A DNA stretch of 13,060 nucleotides from JAXHUK01 sp034189725 (lineage in GTDB: Bacteria; Chloroflexota; Dehalococcoidia; SZUA-161). This document shows positions 7,101 through 13,060 of the stretch, one piece after another (positions within the stretch are counted from its first letter, which is position 1; each line of letters begins with the position of its first letter). The stretch lies in NCBI GenBank assembly GCA_034189725.1, contig JAXHUK010000107.1, positions 1 to 13,060 on the forward strand, in the 5' to 3' direction. The notes under the pieces are model-generated. The model was not told the origin of the DNA, ran no database searches, and saw only the letters and a list, made by a program, of their open reading frames with translations. The translations under genes and the position numbers were made by a program.

Positions 7101-7321
7101 ACGGTAGAGACAATAAAGAGAAGGACTATGCCATCAACGATACCAAAATGGCTCTTATCGAAGCAAAACGAAAAGGCATAGTGCCGTTCTGCCTCACCGT
7201 AGATAAAATGGGGCAGGATTATTTAAAGAAGATGTGCCACGACATTGGTTACGAAGTGGTGTGGGATATCGAATCTCTGCCGAAACGCCTCCCTGTACTC
7301 TACAGAAAGCTTACCACATAG
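4127..7321 (+). CDS. Large NorD/CobT-like VWA-domain protein
   Basis: This 1064-residue soluble protein is the VWA partner of the ATPase before it. Residues 34-340 are about eight degenerate helical repeats of 37-40 residues, with a pattern like 'LSxxDLxxWAxxGxxLAxxSxxxAxxYFxAS'. Residues 400-510 hold 'VVATHQAGHLEF' (His419, His423) and 'AAVEDSRVDFLLKQEYAG' (Glu479, Asp480, Arg482), which I associate with NorD proteins. An acidic run (718-735) leads into 'YDEWDF' (737-742) and 'YKPRWCCV'. The VWA domain (about 836-1050) has MIDAS residues DISAS (845-849), Thr956 in 'HATRMGPAIRHA' and Asp984 in 'ISDGRPQDQGY', followed by 'DTKMALIEAKRKGIVPFCLT'. Classical NorD is about 600-650 residues, so this is much longer. 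ATG 4127 is the first usable start after an in-frame stop at 4052-4054. The client is unknown. Confidence 0.93.
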   Translation: MNDKTFPHVERELAQFSAAILTEFQNAAPVVRNRLSSEDFIDWAEEGLTIAKLSFRTWEAASEYFKASTRVVERLSAVDLHSWAKQGEMLARESSVMASAYFRASSETLYYLPPQKLEDWVRIGKNLSRDTWRSNSLCSKFFESSPKLLRYLSFDDVEQFTAFLKNLAEISYDLCTDYLDMAKEVFPGIEKQDRKPFLDLAMLLSELNLEDTKAFFGQGPRLLSRIDQDERKRFLSIVSMLATSNGAQPFVFLFDGSQAMGELDRTIHSRILDMHQELFIISQTASVDFVKSAPYVVGRIGLSGLNHWFEEGRSTIERREESGEAFFRLESAIGDAIIERLSSRVELEQIREILRMYSRALTGRNTQMRSTEKLTEKGIGWTSVEMPSTEGTAIYLPPCIDRYDTKEQNFAWYKVVATHQAGHLEFDSFEFCFDTEASLFSNQRRQLDSEMNSSITDMERFFDLFADRRLATDIFAAVEDSRVDFLLKQEYAGIRRSYEQVQREALKQRPALQTMPLREALVEFIIQMSLGDVTSISFPAAFKRELRSVFQISNRVKSPQATVEDSAEATIRLYSILIQVTNVMYDGEWRLIELSDLALSDDALRIIFEGIPQAGIPEEDDVVYQSPPQVDYRGEFKPEIIQLLTKLKQDNSKNDAAPASPLSQEELKALVEKSVEIDLAAMLAGDIASSMGLFLSNIMDEIYQSPPCIAEDGTIIVDVEDDDDDGRSLDEELDFLYDEWDFRACDYKPRWCCVREKVPSQGSTDFFEDTLKNNARLAAQIKRQFELVSPELFKKIKKLRDGDDLDLDAVIEAMVEKKIGIPPCENIYWRRNKIERDVSVIFLLDISASTSEAIEESKNIMYDEWDFKDIKEYMAWLRAQTLERHKNQARKIIDVEKESLVLLMGALETIGDEYGIYGFSGHGRENVEFYVIKGINETFSDKVKKRIDGLTPLHATRMGPAIRHATSKLAAQSSRTKILFLISDGRPQDQGYGRDNKEKDYAINDTKMALIEAKRKGIVPFCLTVDKMGQDYLKKMCHDIGYEVVWDIESLPKRLPVLYRKLTT

Positions 7322-7325
7322 GATA

Positions 7326-7354
7326 AACTGCACTGCAGCCAATCAGGTGCAGTT
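7326..7354 (+). terminator. Hairpin just after the VWA gene
   Basis: AACTGCAC (7326-7333) pairs exactly with GTGCAGTT (7347-7354) around a 13-base loop, five bases after the TAG stop at 7319-7321. There is no T-run, so if it ends transcription it would be Rho-assisted, or it may protect the 3' end. Confidence 0.35.
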
Positions 7355-7424
7355 GGTCCGCCACCGTTCCCTAGCAGGCTGCCCCATCAGCTACCAGCAT
7401 TCATATAGTTATGTTGGGGGAGGG

Positions 7425-7472
7425 TTAATCCAAGCTATCGTTCCCATTGACACCCCACAATCATTGGATTAA
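7425..7472 (+). repeat. Inverted and direct repeats upstream of nadB
   Basis: TTAATCCA (7425-7432) and TGGATTAA (7465-7472) are exact inverted copies separated by 32 bases. AAGCTAT occurs directly after each (7432-7438 and 7471-7477) and again at 7529-7535. The arrangement surrounds a possible -35 box and could be an operator. Confidence 0.3.
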
Positions 7473-7475
7473 GCT
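7447..7475 (+). promoter_or_regulatory. Possible nadB promoter
   Basis: TTGACA (7447-7452), a 17-base spacer and TAAGCT (7470-7475). The -35 is perfect but the -10 is weak. It overlaps the repeats described for this gap. The leader would be about 125 bases. Confidence 0.35.
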
Positions 7476-7605
7476 ATGCTCAGCGTAATAAAGCGGAGAA
7501 AGACTGTGAAAACTGCGGTCATAGAATCAAGCTATTGCAACAAACCTCCTTTTTTAAACAATTCCTCAAAAGATATACACCTTAACCAACTCAGAATCAG
7601 GTAAA

Positions 7606-9150
7606 ATGATCAAAGAGTATGACTACGTAATCATAGGAAGCGGAATAGCAGGCCTTTATGATGCTCTTCTGGCTCAAAAAGAGGGCAACGTTCTAATACT
7701 TACCAAAGGCAGCATTGATGAATGCAACACGAAGTATGCTCAAGGCGGTATCGCAGCGGCAATCAGCAGTCTCGACTCTCCTGAGCTCCACTTCAAGGAT
7801 ACAATAACTGCAGGTGCAGGCCTGTGCGACCCGGACGCCGTACGCATCCTTACCGAGGAAGCCAGTGACCGAATCTCAGACCTTGTCAAATTCGGTGTCC
7901 CCTTTGATACAGTCAATGGTGAGATTGCTCTGGCAAGGGAAGCAGCCCACAGTGTCCCCCGTATTCTACATGCCGGCGGTGATGCCACAGGAGAACGTAT
8001 TGAACTTACCTTGAGCGGTGCTTCCCGTGCTTCTAATCGAATCACTATTCTCGAGCATTGCCTCGCCACAAAGGTATTGGTGCAAGATGGCAGGGTATAT
8101 GGGGTCGCTGCCCTCGATTTGCGCTCAGGCTACATCGAGGAATTCCGCTGTCGTTTCCTCATTCTGGCCACAGGTGGGGTAGGCAAGCTGTTCAGGATCA
8201 CCACCAATCCCGATATTGCCACAGGTGATGGAATATCTCTGGCATATGATGCCGGTGCTGAAATGATCGATATGGAATTTATCCAATTCCATCCTACAGC
8301 ACTGCGTTTACCCGGTGTTCCCTTGTTTCTCATCTCAGAAGCCGTCAGGGGTGAGGGTGCAGTATTGCGCAATGCGGAAGGGGAGCGGTTCATGCTCAAC
8401 TACTCACCACAAGCCGATCTAGCCCCCAGAGACATCGTTGCACGAAGCATTGTTGCCGAGATGAAGAAAACGGGGACAGACCGTGTCTTTCTGGATATAA
8501 CCCACCTCCCACCTCGCAGGGTCTCCGCGAGATTCCCGCACATCTACCGCTTCTGCCTTGACCATGGCCTCGATATTACCACATCCTTGATTCCGGTAGT
8601 TCCCGCTGCTCATTACATTATGGGCGGGGTGAGAACGAATTACTGGGGGGAAACGAATATCGCCGGCATGTTCGCCAGCGGGGAAATGGCGTGCACTGGC
8701 GTACATGGTGCGAACCGTTTGGCTTCGAACTCGTTGCTTGAGGTGCTGGTATTCGGTAAAAGAATCGTGGAAAGGACACAAGGAGGCGGCGTCACTCCCG
8801 CATCACTCGACAGAAATGCTCGACCTCTTGAGAAACGTGAGGCCGAGGCAAGCCCCTCCACTCCGCTCAGCTTGACTGAGCTCGAGTCTTTGCTCTGGGA
8901 AAACGTTGGAATAGTACGCTCCCGTGAGGGACTTTTACACGCAGCCAATACCCTTGCCTCATGGGAAAGAAATCTCAAAACACCGACTGATCGGCCCTCG
9001 TATGAACTCGCTAATATGGTGATACTAGGGCGCCTGATAACAGAAGCAGCTTTGAGACGAGAGGAGAGCCGGGGTGCTCACTTCCGCTCAGATTTCCCCG
9101 AACCCTCTGATGCATGGCTTACGCACATCGTATTTCGTAAAGGGGCTTAG
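7606..9150 (+). CDS. nadB: L-aspartate oxidase
   Basis: This 514-residue FAD enzyme oxidises L-aspartate to iminoaspartate, the first step of de novo NAD synthesis; it can pass electrons to oxygen or fumarate. The FAD site is 'VIIGSGIAGL' (8-17) with 'CNTKYAQGGIAAA' (40-52). Active-site equivalents of the E. coli residues are visible: Glu112 in 'LAREAAHS', His229 in 'FIQFHPTAL', Arg275 in 'APRDIVAR', His336 in 'AAHYIMGG' and Arg371 in 'GVHGANRLASNSLLE'. 'LILATGG' (186-191) closes the FAD domain, and the C-terminal helical domain ends with 'ALRREESRGAHFRSDFP'. The 'AREAAHS' block and the small length separate it from fumarate reductase or succinate dehydrogenase flavoproteins. The start at 7606 has only a weak AGG. 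The pathway partners nadA and nadC are not in this window, and the gap to the VWA gene (284 bases) suggests separate transcription. Confidence 0.95.
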   Translation: MIKEYDYVIIGSGIAGLYDALLAQKEGNVLILTKGSIDECNTKYAQGGIAAAISSLDSPELHFKDTITAGAGLCDPDAVRILTEEASDRISDLVKFGVPFDTVNGEIALAREAAHSVPRILHAGGDATGERIELTLSGASRASNRITILEHCLATKVLVQDGRVYGVAALDLRSGYIEEFRCRFLILATGGVGKLFRITTNPDIATGDGISLAYDAGAEMIDMEFIQFHPTALRLPGVPLFLISEAVRGEGAVLRNAEGERFMLNYSPQADLAPRDIVARSIVAEMKKTGTDRVFLDITHLPPRRVSARFPHIYRFCLDHGLDITTSLIPVVPAAHYIMGGVRTNYWGETNIAGMFASGEMACTGVHGANRLASNSLLEVLVFGKRIVERTQGGGVTPASLDRNARPLEKREAEASPSTPLSLTELESLLWENVGIVRSREGLLHAANTLASWERNLKTPTDRPSYELANMVILGRLITEAALRREESRGAHFRSDFPEPSDAWLTHIVFRKGA

Positions 9151-9257
9151 TTTACTCTTCGTCTCTCATCCCTGGCGCGATGAATAATGTATACAACCTA
9201 TCTCGTTGTGGCTAATTCAGGCTGGAGATCATCGCAATCACTTGGCTTATTCTGCTA

Positions 9258-9956
9258 TCACTTCCGGAAAAGCCAGAAGAACCTATCCTCGTACTCCTCA
9301 AACAAATTCCATCTATCCAATTCTGTTTTCAGATCTGAAGGGCTAAGTTCACCTTTCTTGGCCAGATCAAACAGTTGCTCAATCGACAATCTGGCGTCCA
9401 TGGGGATGCCGCTTCTATCGATATCTAAAAGGCCTCTCCTCCCCAGTTCCAGAGCGTTCTCCCCCAAAGATTCTCTCGTCATATCAAATATGAACTTCAT
9501 CAGCGAAACATCCCATAGTTCATCTACACCTTTGATAATTGTAGTGAGTGGGCTTCCCTCTTTTTTTATCTCTTCTTCCAGTTTTTGCACCACCGACCTC
9601 ATATCATTAGGCACAATGTTCGTTTCCATGTGTTCATTCTTATAGCCATAGAAAATGCCGGGTGCATGAGGCCCATGTTCCCGTACTATCATCTCAAGGT
9701 AGTTCTTGGCATGCTCGCTGAATCCCTCGATATTCCCCAGATACACCGGGGTCACAACCCTTGGCCTTTGCGAAATCACTCTCCCTTCCCTCACCACAGT
9801 TTCCCCTTCACCTTCACCAAACTCTTTATAAGAAGGCTCAGTCAACAGATAATAATGAATATTTGTTGTACCGAATGTAGCCAACATCTGCTTCGGAGGA
9901 TGTAACACTACCGTATTGTTCACTGCGTCTGCAATTCTTTCGTCGTAAGAACTCAT
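9258..9956 (-). CDS. Conserved protein of unknown function
   Basis: I do not recognise this 232-residue protein. It is soluble, without signal peptide or membrane span, and acidic. The N-terminal half is beta-rich with 'LHPPKQMLATFGTTNIHYYL' (residues 18-37) and 'EPSYKEFGEGEGE', and then 'GRVISQRPRVVTPVYLGNIE'. The second half is helical: 'SEHAKNYLEMIVREHGPHAP', 'VVQKLEEEIKKEG', and a C-terminal 'GELSPSDLKTELDRWNLFEE' with 'EDRFFWLFRK' at the very end. The highly organised motifs and sensible codon use argue for a real, conserved gene. A ribosome binding sequence AGGA lies about ten bases before the ATG at 9956, and a candidate promoter precedes it. It converges with nadB across a 107-base gap in which I see only a weak 7-bp inverted repeat and no clear terminator. 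Its neighbour upstream on the same strand is the TGS GTPase. Confidence 0.75.
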   Translation of the reverse strand: MSSYDERIADAVNNTVVLHPPKQMLATFGTTNIHYYLLTEPSYKEFGEGEGETVVREGRVISQRPRVVTPVYLGNIEGFSEHAKNYLEMIVREHGPHAPGIFYGYKNEHMETNIVPNDMRSVVQKLEEEIKKEGSPLTTIIKGVDELWDVSLMKFIFDMTRESLGENALELGRRGLLDIDRSGIPMDARLSIEQLFDLAKKGELSPSDLKTELDRWNLFEEYEDRFFWLFRK

Positions 9957-9980
9957 TTCATCATGTCCTGTATTAGTGTC

Positions 9981-10036
9981 TTATACTCTACTCTACTTTA
10001 CTATACCTATACTTACTCTACTATCCAATACTATAC
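9981..10036 (-). repeat. Low-complexity TACTATA/CTCTACT tract
   Basis: About 56 bases built from repeated TACTAT, CTACT and TATAC words. The plus strand has no G at all from 9979 to 10039. It lies directly before the minus-strand gene at 9956 and contains its candidate promoter. Confidence 0.5.
10000..10028 (-). promoter_or_regulatory. Candidate promoter of the unknown minus-strand gene
   Basis: On the minus strand: TTGGAT (10023-10028), a 17-base spacer and TATAGT (10000-10005). Start would be near 9994, about 38 bases before the ATG. The tract is repetitive, so other hexamers also fit. Confidence 0.4.
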
Positions 10037-10089
10037 CACGTCAATGCGACATCCGTGCCGAACAGCCATCCTTTGTACCTACACGCATT

Positions 10090-11073
10090 TTATGTATGCA
10101 ACTCGATGATATCACCATCCTCAAGGACGTATCCTCTCTTGACCCGTTGGCCATCAAACTTACCCGATCCCCAAACCTGAGCATACTTTAACTTGTTACG
10201 AAAGTCCTTGTGGACAGATTCGGCTGCATCCTCGATCGTACTTCCTCTTTGGAGGATTACCGGGTCCTCAAAATCGGGTTTATCCCCCGGCGTTTTTGTG
10301 TAGACCCGAATAATATTCATCGCCCGATAGATAGCCCACTTCATGTCTTCAAGCCCAAGTCCTTTCTCGGTAGAGATCGCAACCACAGGCAGCAACGTAC
10401 CGTACCGGGAATGTAAACTCGCATAGTTTTCCTGAGATGTGAGCAAATCGCTTTTGCTTCCTATAACTACAGCTCTTCTTCTGGCTATTCCAGGAGAGAA
10501 CTCCTCGTCAACCTCGTTCCCAATTACTTTTATTTTCATGCGCTCCAGTTCAGCTAACGTAGTCTCCACCTGGATCACTGGGTCATCACCCAGGTCGACT
10601 ATGATCAATAGCACATCGGCGCTGCGCAGCAGGTGAGCAAACCATGGTTTAGCTTCCCGGTCGGTTATTGGTGGCATATCGAGGAGTTGGATTTGTATGT
10701 TCTCTAACCTCATCATACCCGGAACAGGTGTTTTCGTGGTATACGGATAATCGGCTACTTCAGCAAATGCTTCTGTTAGTGCAGAAACCATTTGCGATTT
10801 CCCGACATTTGGCAGACCGACCAAAACAACCTGACCAGCACCTTCACTCCTGATAGTATAATCGATTCCTTTTCTGGTCGAATGCAGTTGCTGGGCTTCT
10901 TCCGAGAATTTGGCTATCCTCCTTCTCAATTCAGCACGCAGTTTATCGGTACCTTTATGCTTGGGCATAATGCCAAGCATAGCTTCTAACGCCTCGACTT
11001 TCTCATCAGGAGTCTTGGCGTTCCTGTACGCCTTTTCCGCCTCAAAATACTGCGGAGGTAAGTTTGCCGGCAT
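10090..11073 (-). CDS. OBG/DRG-type GTPase with TGS domain
   Basis: This 327-residue cytoplasmic GTPase has a helical N-terminal region (1-75, 'PPQYFEAEKAYRNAKTPDEK' start), a G domain and a C-terminal TGS domain. G1 is GLPNVGKS (86-93), followed by 'YPYTTKTPVPG' with the switch-I Thr. G3 is 'LLDMPP' (131-135), G4 is 'SKSD' (206-209) and G5 is 'AIS' (232-234). The TGS domain (about 255-326) reads 'IRVYTKTPGDKPDFEDPVIL' and ends in 'GYVLEDGDIIELHT', as in DRG and Obg-like proteins that bind ribosomes or RNA. The layout resembles archaeal/eukaryotic DRG more than bacterial Obg, which has an N-terminal glycine-rich domain not found here. G3 has Pro instead of Gly after Asp-x-Pro, and G4 has Ser instead of Asn. 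AAGGGTGAT precedes the ATG. A ribosome-associated role is likely but not proven. Confidence 0.9.
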   Translation of the reverse strand: MPANLPPQYFEAEKAYRNAKTPDEKVEALEAMLGIMPKHKGTDKLRAELRRRIAKFSEEAQQLHSTRKGIDYTIRSEGAGQVVLVGLPNVGKSQMVSALTEAFAEVADYPYTTKTPVPGMMRLENIQIQLLDMPPITDREAKPWFAHLLRSADVLLIIVDLGDDPVIQVETTLAELERMKIKVIGNEVDEEFSPGIARRRAVVIGSKSDLLTSQENYASLHSRYGTLLPVVAISTEKGLGLEDMKWAIYRAMNIIRVYTKTPGDKPDFEDPVILQRGSTIEDAAESVHKDFRNKLKYAQVWGSGKFDGQRVKRGYVLEDGDIIELHT

Positions 11074-11147
11074 ATCACCCTTCGCTCTAAAAATAAACTA
11101 TATCTTCAACTATCGCTCGTGTGCGCAAGGACAGTTTCCCAGGCATT

Positions 11148-11176
11148 AGATTAGTATATAGCGGTAACGATCACAA
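11148..11176 (-). promoter_or_regulatory. Possible promoter of the TGS GTPase gene
   Basis: On the minus strand: TTGTGA (11171-11176), 17 bases, TAATCT (11148-11153). The leader would be about 70 bases. The 153-base gap to the upstream gene also allows co-transcription. Confidence 0.3.
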
Positions 11177-11226
11177 TCCCGGGAAGCAACAAAACTGGGT
11201 CTACACTTATAACACAATCTCGTCAA

Positions 11227-11817
11227 CTAAGGAATTCCCAGCAACTCCTTTTTGTACTCATCGAGCAACCTGATGTATTGTGCCTCGAGTTGGCCCAGGA
11301 CTCTACGCCACTCCTGTTTGAAAAGTGGCTGTACTTCTACATCAATATTCACTGCAGACGAAGCCCCCATCTGTTGCTGGGCAGCCTGACGCACCTTAAC
11401 TTCAACGTCTCTCTTTACACTCTCATAGGCCTGCCTTCGTTGCTGTTCTCCTTCTTGCTCATAGTGATTGAGAACGTGTGTGATCCTGGCATACGTCTCT
11501 TCAACACTCGCCTTGTCCTGTTTCAATTCTTTAATCGCTTCCATAGCCTTGCCATTTTTTTGTTTAGCGATATCATTGCGGGGCAGGTCTATGTTCCTGA
11601 CAAGCACTTTGAGTACCCCATTGATTATATGCTCTCGTACTGCAACATCATGCTTAGCAATCTCAGTTTTAAGATCACACTCATCCACCAGGTATGCCGC
11701 AGCTAACCTCTCACCCTCAGGAACATATTTCCATTCAGAACGTTCATCATCGGATGCCTTTCCCAGGCTCTCAGCCCTCTCCATAGCTCTCTCAAGTGCA
11801 CTCTTTATCTCATCCAT
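11227..11817 (-). CDS. Conserved charged helical protein, function unknown
   Basis: This 196-residue soluble, almost all-helical protein begins 'MDEIKSALERAMERAESLGK'. I have seen that N-terminal pattern in conserved bacterial proteins without a role (possibly DUF6657, from memory and uncertain). The middle has 'HIINGVLKVLVRNIDLPRND', then a long charged heptad-like stretch ('AIKELKQDKASVEETYARIT', 'EQEGEQQRRQAYESVKRDVE'), probably coiled coil. The C terminus ends in 'EAQYIRLLDEYKKELLGIP'. I place the start at the ATG at 11817: an ATG two codons upstream (11823) touches the purine run AGGGGG directly, while 11817 has it six bases away. No enzyme motif is visible. It lies upstream of the TGS GTPase on the same strand and may share its transcript. 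Confidence 0.8.
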   Translation of the reverse strand: MDEIKSALERAMERAESLGKASDDERSEWKYVPEGERLAAAYLVDECDLKTEIAKHDVAVREHIINGVLKVLVRNIDLPRNDIAKQKNGKAMEAIKELKQDKASVEETYARITHVLNHYEQEGEQQRRQAYESVKRDVEVKVRQAAQQQMGASSAVNIDVEVQPLFKQEWRRVLGQLEAQYIRLLDEYKKELLGIP

Positions 11818-11935
11818 TTCCATCCCCCTGAGAATATTTAGCGATTCTTAATTCCAAGCACGTCCCCATTCAACTATTAGATTTGTTAAACCTCAGTATG
11901 GGTGAGTATCTCATCTTTTTACGGCTTTTGTGGTA

Positions 11936-11964
11936 ATTGTATCATCTCCATAGCAGACACACAA
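11936..11964 (-). promoter_or_regulatory. Extended -10 promoter of the helical protein gene
   Basis: On the minus strand: TTGTGT (11959-11964), 17 bases and TACAAT (11936-11941) preceded by TGA, an extended -10. The start would be near 11929, about 110 bases before the ATG. The palindrome ACAATTGT (11961-11968) overlaps the -35 and could be an operator. Confidence 0.55.
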
Positions 11965-12019
11965 TTGTTTTCAATTCCGTACAGGCCGCTACCAGACTGA
12001 AAACACTATCGTATACACG

Positions 12020-12048
12020 TTGACAGTTCAACAGGCTCATGTTAGTCT
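12020..12048 (+). promoter_or_regulatory. Possible promoter of the DUF1015 gene
   Basis: TTGACA (12020-12025), 17 bases, and TAGTCT (12043-12048) preceded by TGT, an extended -10 pattern. The start point would fall near 12055, inside the ribosome binding site, which counts against it or implies a very short leader. Confidence 0.3.
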
Positions 12049-12067
12049 AGAAAGGTGAGAAGTGTGC

Positions 12068-13060
12068 ATGTGTGATGTTCGACCGTTTCGTGGCCTGCGT
12101 TACAACTTGCAGCGGATAACCGATACCTCCTCTGTCATAACCCCGCCATATGACGTAATATCGCCGGAAGAGCGTACCCAATTCCACCACAAAAGCCCCT
12201 TCAATATCATTAGGCTTGAATATGGCGAAGAGTACCCCGATGATTCTCCTGATAATAACAAGTATACCCGTGCTGCCGCCACGCTGGGTGATTGGTTGCG
12301 AGATGGTATACTGGTCAAGGAGAAACAACCCGCATTCTATGTCATAGAACATTGCTTCTCCTTTCAAGAAGTAGATTATAGCCGCTGGGGGCTTATTGCG
12401 AGAGTACGACTCGAGGAGTTTGCCAGCAACCTGATCCGCCCCCACGAAAGTACTGCGAGAGGTCCCGCAATCGATCGGCTTCACCTTCTTCGGTCTTGTC
12501 GCACCAATATAAGCCCGGTTATGGGATTGCTGCACACTGACTCCGGCGAGATGTCAGCGTGCATGAGCAGGCTCAAAAGCAAAGCCCCCGATGTGAGCAC
12601 TACAGCCAGTAATAGTGAAACCTGTAATCTGTGGGTGGTAACCAGCGAGTCGCTGATAACCGAGATATCCCAACTCCTTAGAGACAAAGTTATCTATATC
12701 GCCGATGGGCACCACCGATATGGAACAGCCCTGTATTATCGACATGAGCAGAGCGAGTCGAGCCATTCGCATACTTATGACGAGCCGTCCAATTTTGTAA
12801 TGATGAGTTTGATGGACTCTCATGATTCTGCTATCGTTATGCTGCCAACGCATCGACTGGTGCATGAGATAGAAACACAGAGAATTGCACAGCTTGAAGA
12901 AACGATTTCCCCCTACTTCTACACCGAAGAGCTGCTACCTCCCCTTACATCGTCACCAGAGACTACTCAGAGATGGTTGCACACTCTCAACACGCGACAG
13001 AGTAAAGGGCCTGTTATCGGTCTCTATGGACTGCACGGACAAAACCTCTGCCTGCTGAGG
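12068..13060 (+). CDS. DUF1015 family protein, 3' end outside the window
   Basis: The frame is open for 331 codons from ATG 12068 to the last base, so the C terminus is missing; DUF1015 proteins are usually about 400-450 residues. It starts 'MCDVRPFRGLRYNLQRITDT' and continues 'SSVITPPYDVISPEERTQFH', the family signature. Further blocks are 'RPHESTARGPAIDRLHLL' (about 125-142), where a Lys usually precedes the Asp-Arg, 'SPVMGLLHTDSGEM', and 'IYIADGHHRYGTALYYRHEQ' (about 214-233), the most conserved motif of the family. AAGGTGAG lies eight bases before the ATG. The fold is related to ParB/sulfiredoxin-like nucleotide-binding proteins as far as I recall, and relatives often sit near serine biosynthesis genes; neither point can be checked here. 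It is divergent from the helical-protein gene. A 162-codon reading frame on the other strand is a shadow. Confidence 0.9.
   Translation, partial: MCDVRPFRGLRYNLQRITDTSSVITPPYDVISPEERTQFHHKSPFNIIRLEYGEEYPDDSPDNNKYTRAAATLGDWLRDGILVKEKQPAFYVIEHCFSFQEVDYSRWGLIARVRLEEFASNLIRPHESTARGPAIDRLHLLRSCRTNISPVMGLLHTDSGEMSACMSRLKSKAPDVSTTASNSETCNLWVVTSESLITEISQLLRDKVIYIADGHHRYGTALYYRHEQSESSHSHTYDEPSNFVMMSLMDSHDSAIVMLPTHRLVHEIETQRIAQLEETISPYFYTEELLPPLTSSPETTQRWLHTLNTRQSKGPVIGLYGLHGQNLCLLR

Noticed and set aside
3129..7321. Assignment of the ATPase/VWA pair to denitrification
   Set aside because: No norB, norC, nir or nos gene is present and the VWA protein differs greatly in length, so the NorQ/NorD names describe similarity only.
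7606..9150. Reading the flavoprotein as succinate dehydrogenase or fumarate reductase subunit A
   Set aside because: The 'AREAAHS' block, the length and the absence of iron-sulfur and membrane subunits fit L-aspartate oxidase.
9177..9235. GCGATGA/TCATCGC inverted repeat between the convergent nadB and unknown gene
   Set aside because: Seven pairs over a 45-base loop with no T-run is too weak to call a terminator.
9187..9645. A 152-codon plus-strand frame in the nadB-unknown gene region
   Set aside because: Ser/Phe-rich product typical of antisense translation of the helical minus-strand protein, without its own ribosome site.
12047..12535. A 162-codon frame on the minus strand near the right end
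   Set aside because: The plus strand here encodes the DUF1015 signature motifs in an open frame to the window end, so this is a shadow.

Overview
The window is about 13 kb of ordinary, gene-dense bacterial chromosome of balanced GC. It has no phage, transposon, CRISPR, tRNA or rRNA signal. The gene set is a CbbQ/NorQ-type AAA+ ATPase beside an oversized NorD-like VWA protein, a TGS-domain GTPase, a DUF1015 protein, L-aspartate oxidase, and several conserved proteins without names. Together these suggest an anaerobic bacterium of the Chloroflexota, perhaps Dehalococcoidia-like. That placement is an inference from gene content and was not tested.

Layout. At the left edge is the end of an unidentified + strand gene (1-138). 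It converges, 9 bases apart, on a two-gene minus-strand unit: an FxsA-family membrane protein (607-1002) followed by a SnoaL/NTF2-like protein (148-597). The divergent region 1003-1316 carries a near-consensus promoter for a two-gene operon (1317-2321) encoding the two subunits of a MaoC/FAS1-like hot-dog hydratase. A second strong promoter (2344-2372) and a leader with a perfect 10-bp hairpin precede a probable operon: coaE (2514-3122), a NorQ/CbbQ-type ATPase (3129-4028) and a 1064-residue NorD-like VWA protein (4127-7321). nadB (7606-9150) follows on the same strand.

From 9258 to 11817 three genes lie on the minus strand: an unrecognised conserved protein, a TGS-domain GTPase, and a charged coiled-coil-like conserved protein. 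Candidate promoters precede each. A divergent DUF1015 gene starts at 12068 and runs off the right end.

How the genes may work together. coaE and nadB make cofactors (CoA and NAD), and the hydratase pair acts on acyl-CoA-type substrates. The most interesting unit is the AAA+/VWA pair. Its relatives (NorQ/NorD, CbbQ/CbbO) are chaperones that remodel or load metal into an enzyme encoded nearby, but no such client is in this window. The VWA protein is much longer than classical NorD. It has about eight helical repeats at its N terminus, a degenerate HExxH-like motif (HQAGH), and an insertion in its VWA domain that repeats the family's own YDEWDF motif. The ATPase partner also has an apparent insertion next to its Walker A helix. 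This pair is the best candidate for an undescribed client system.
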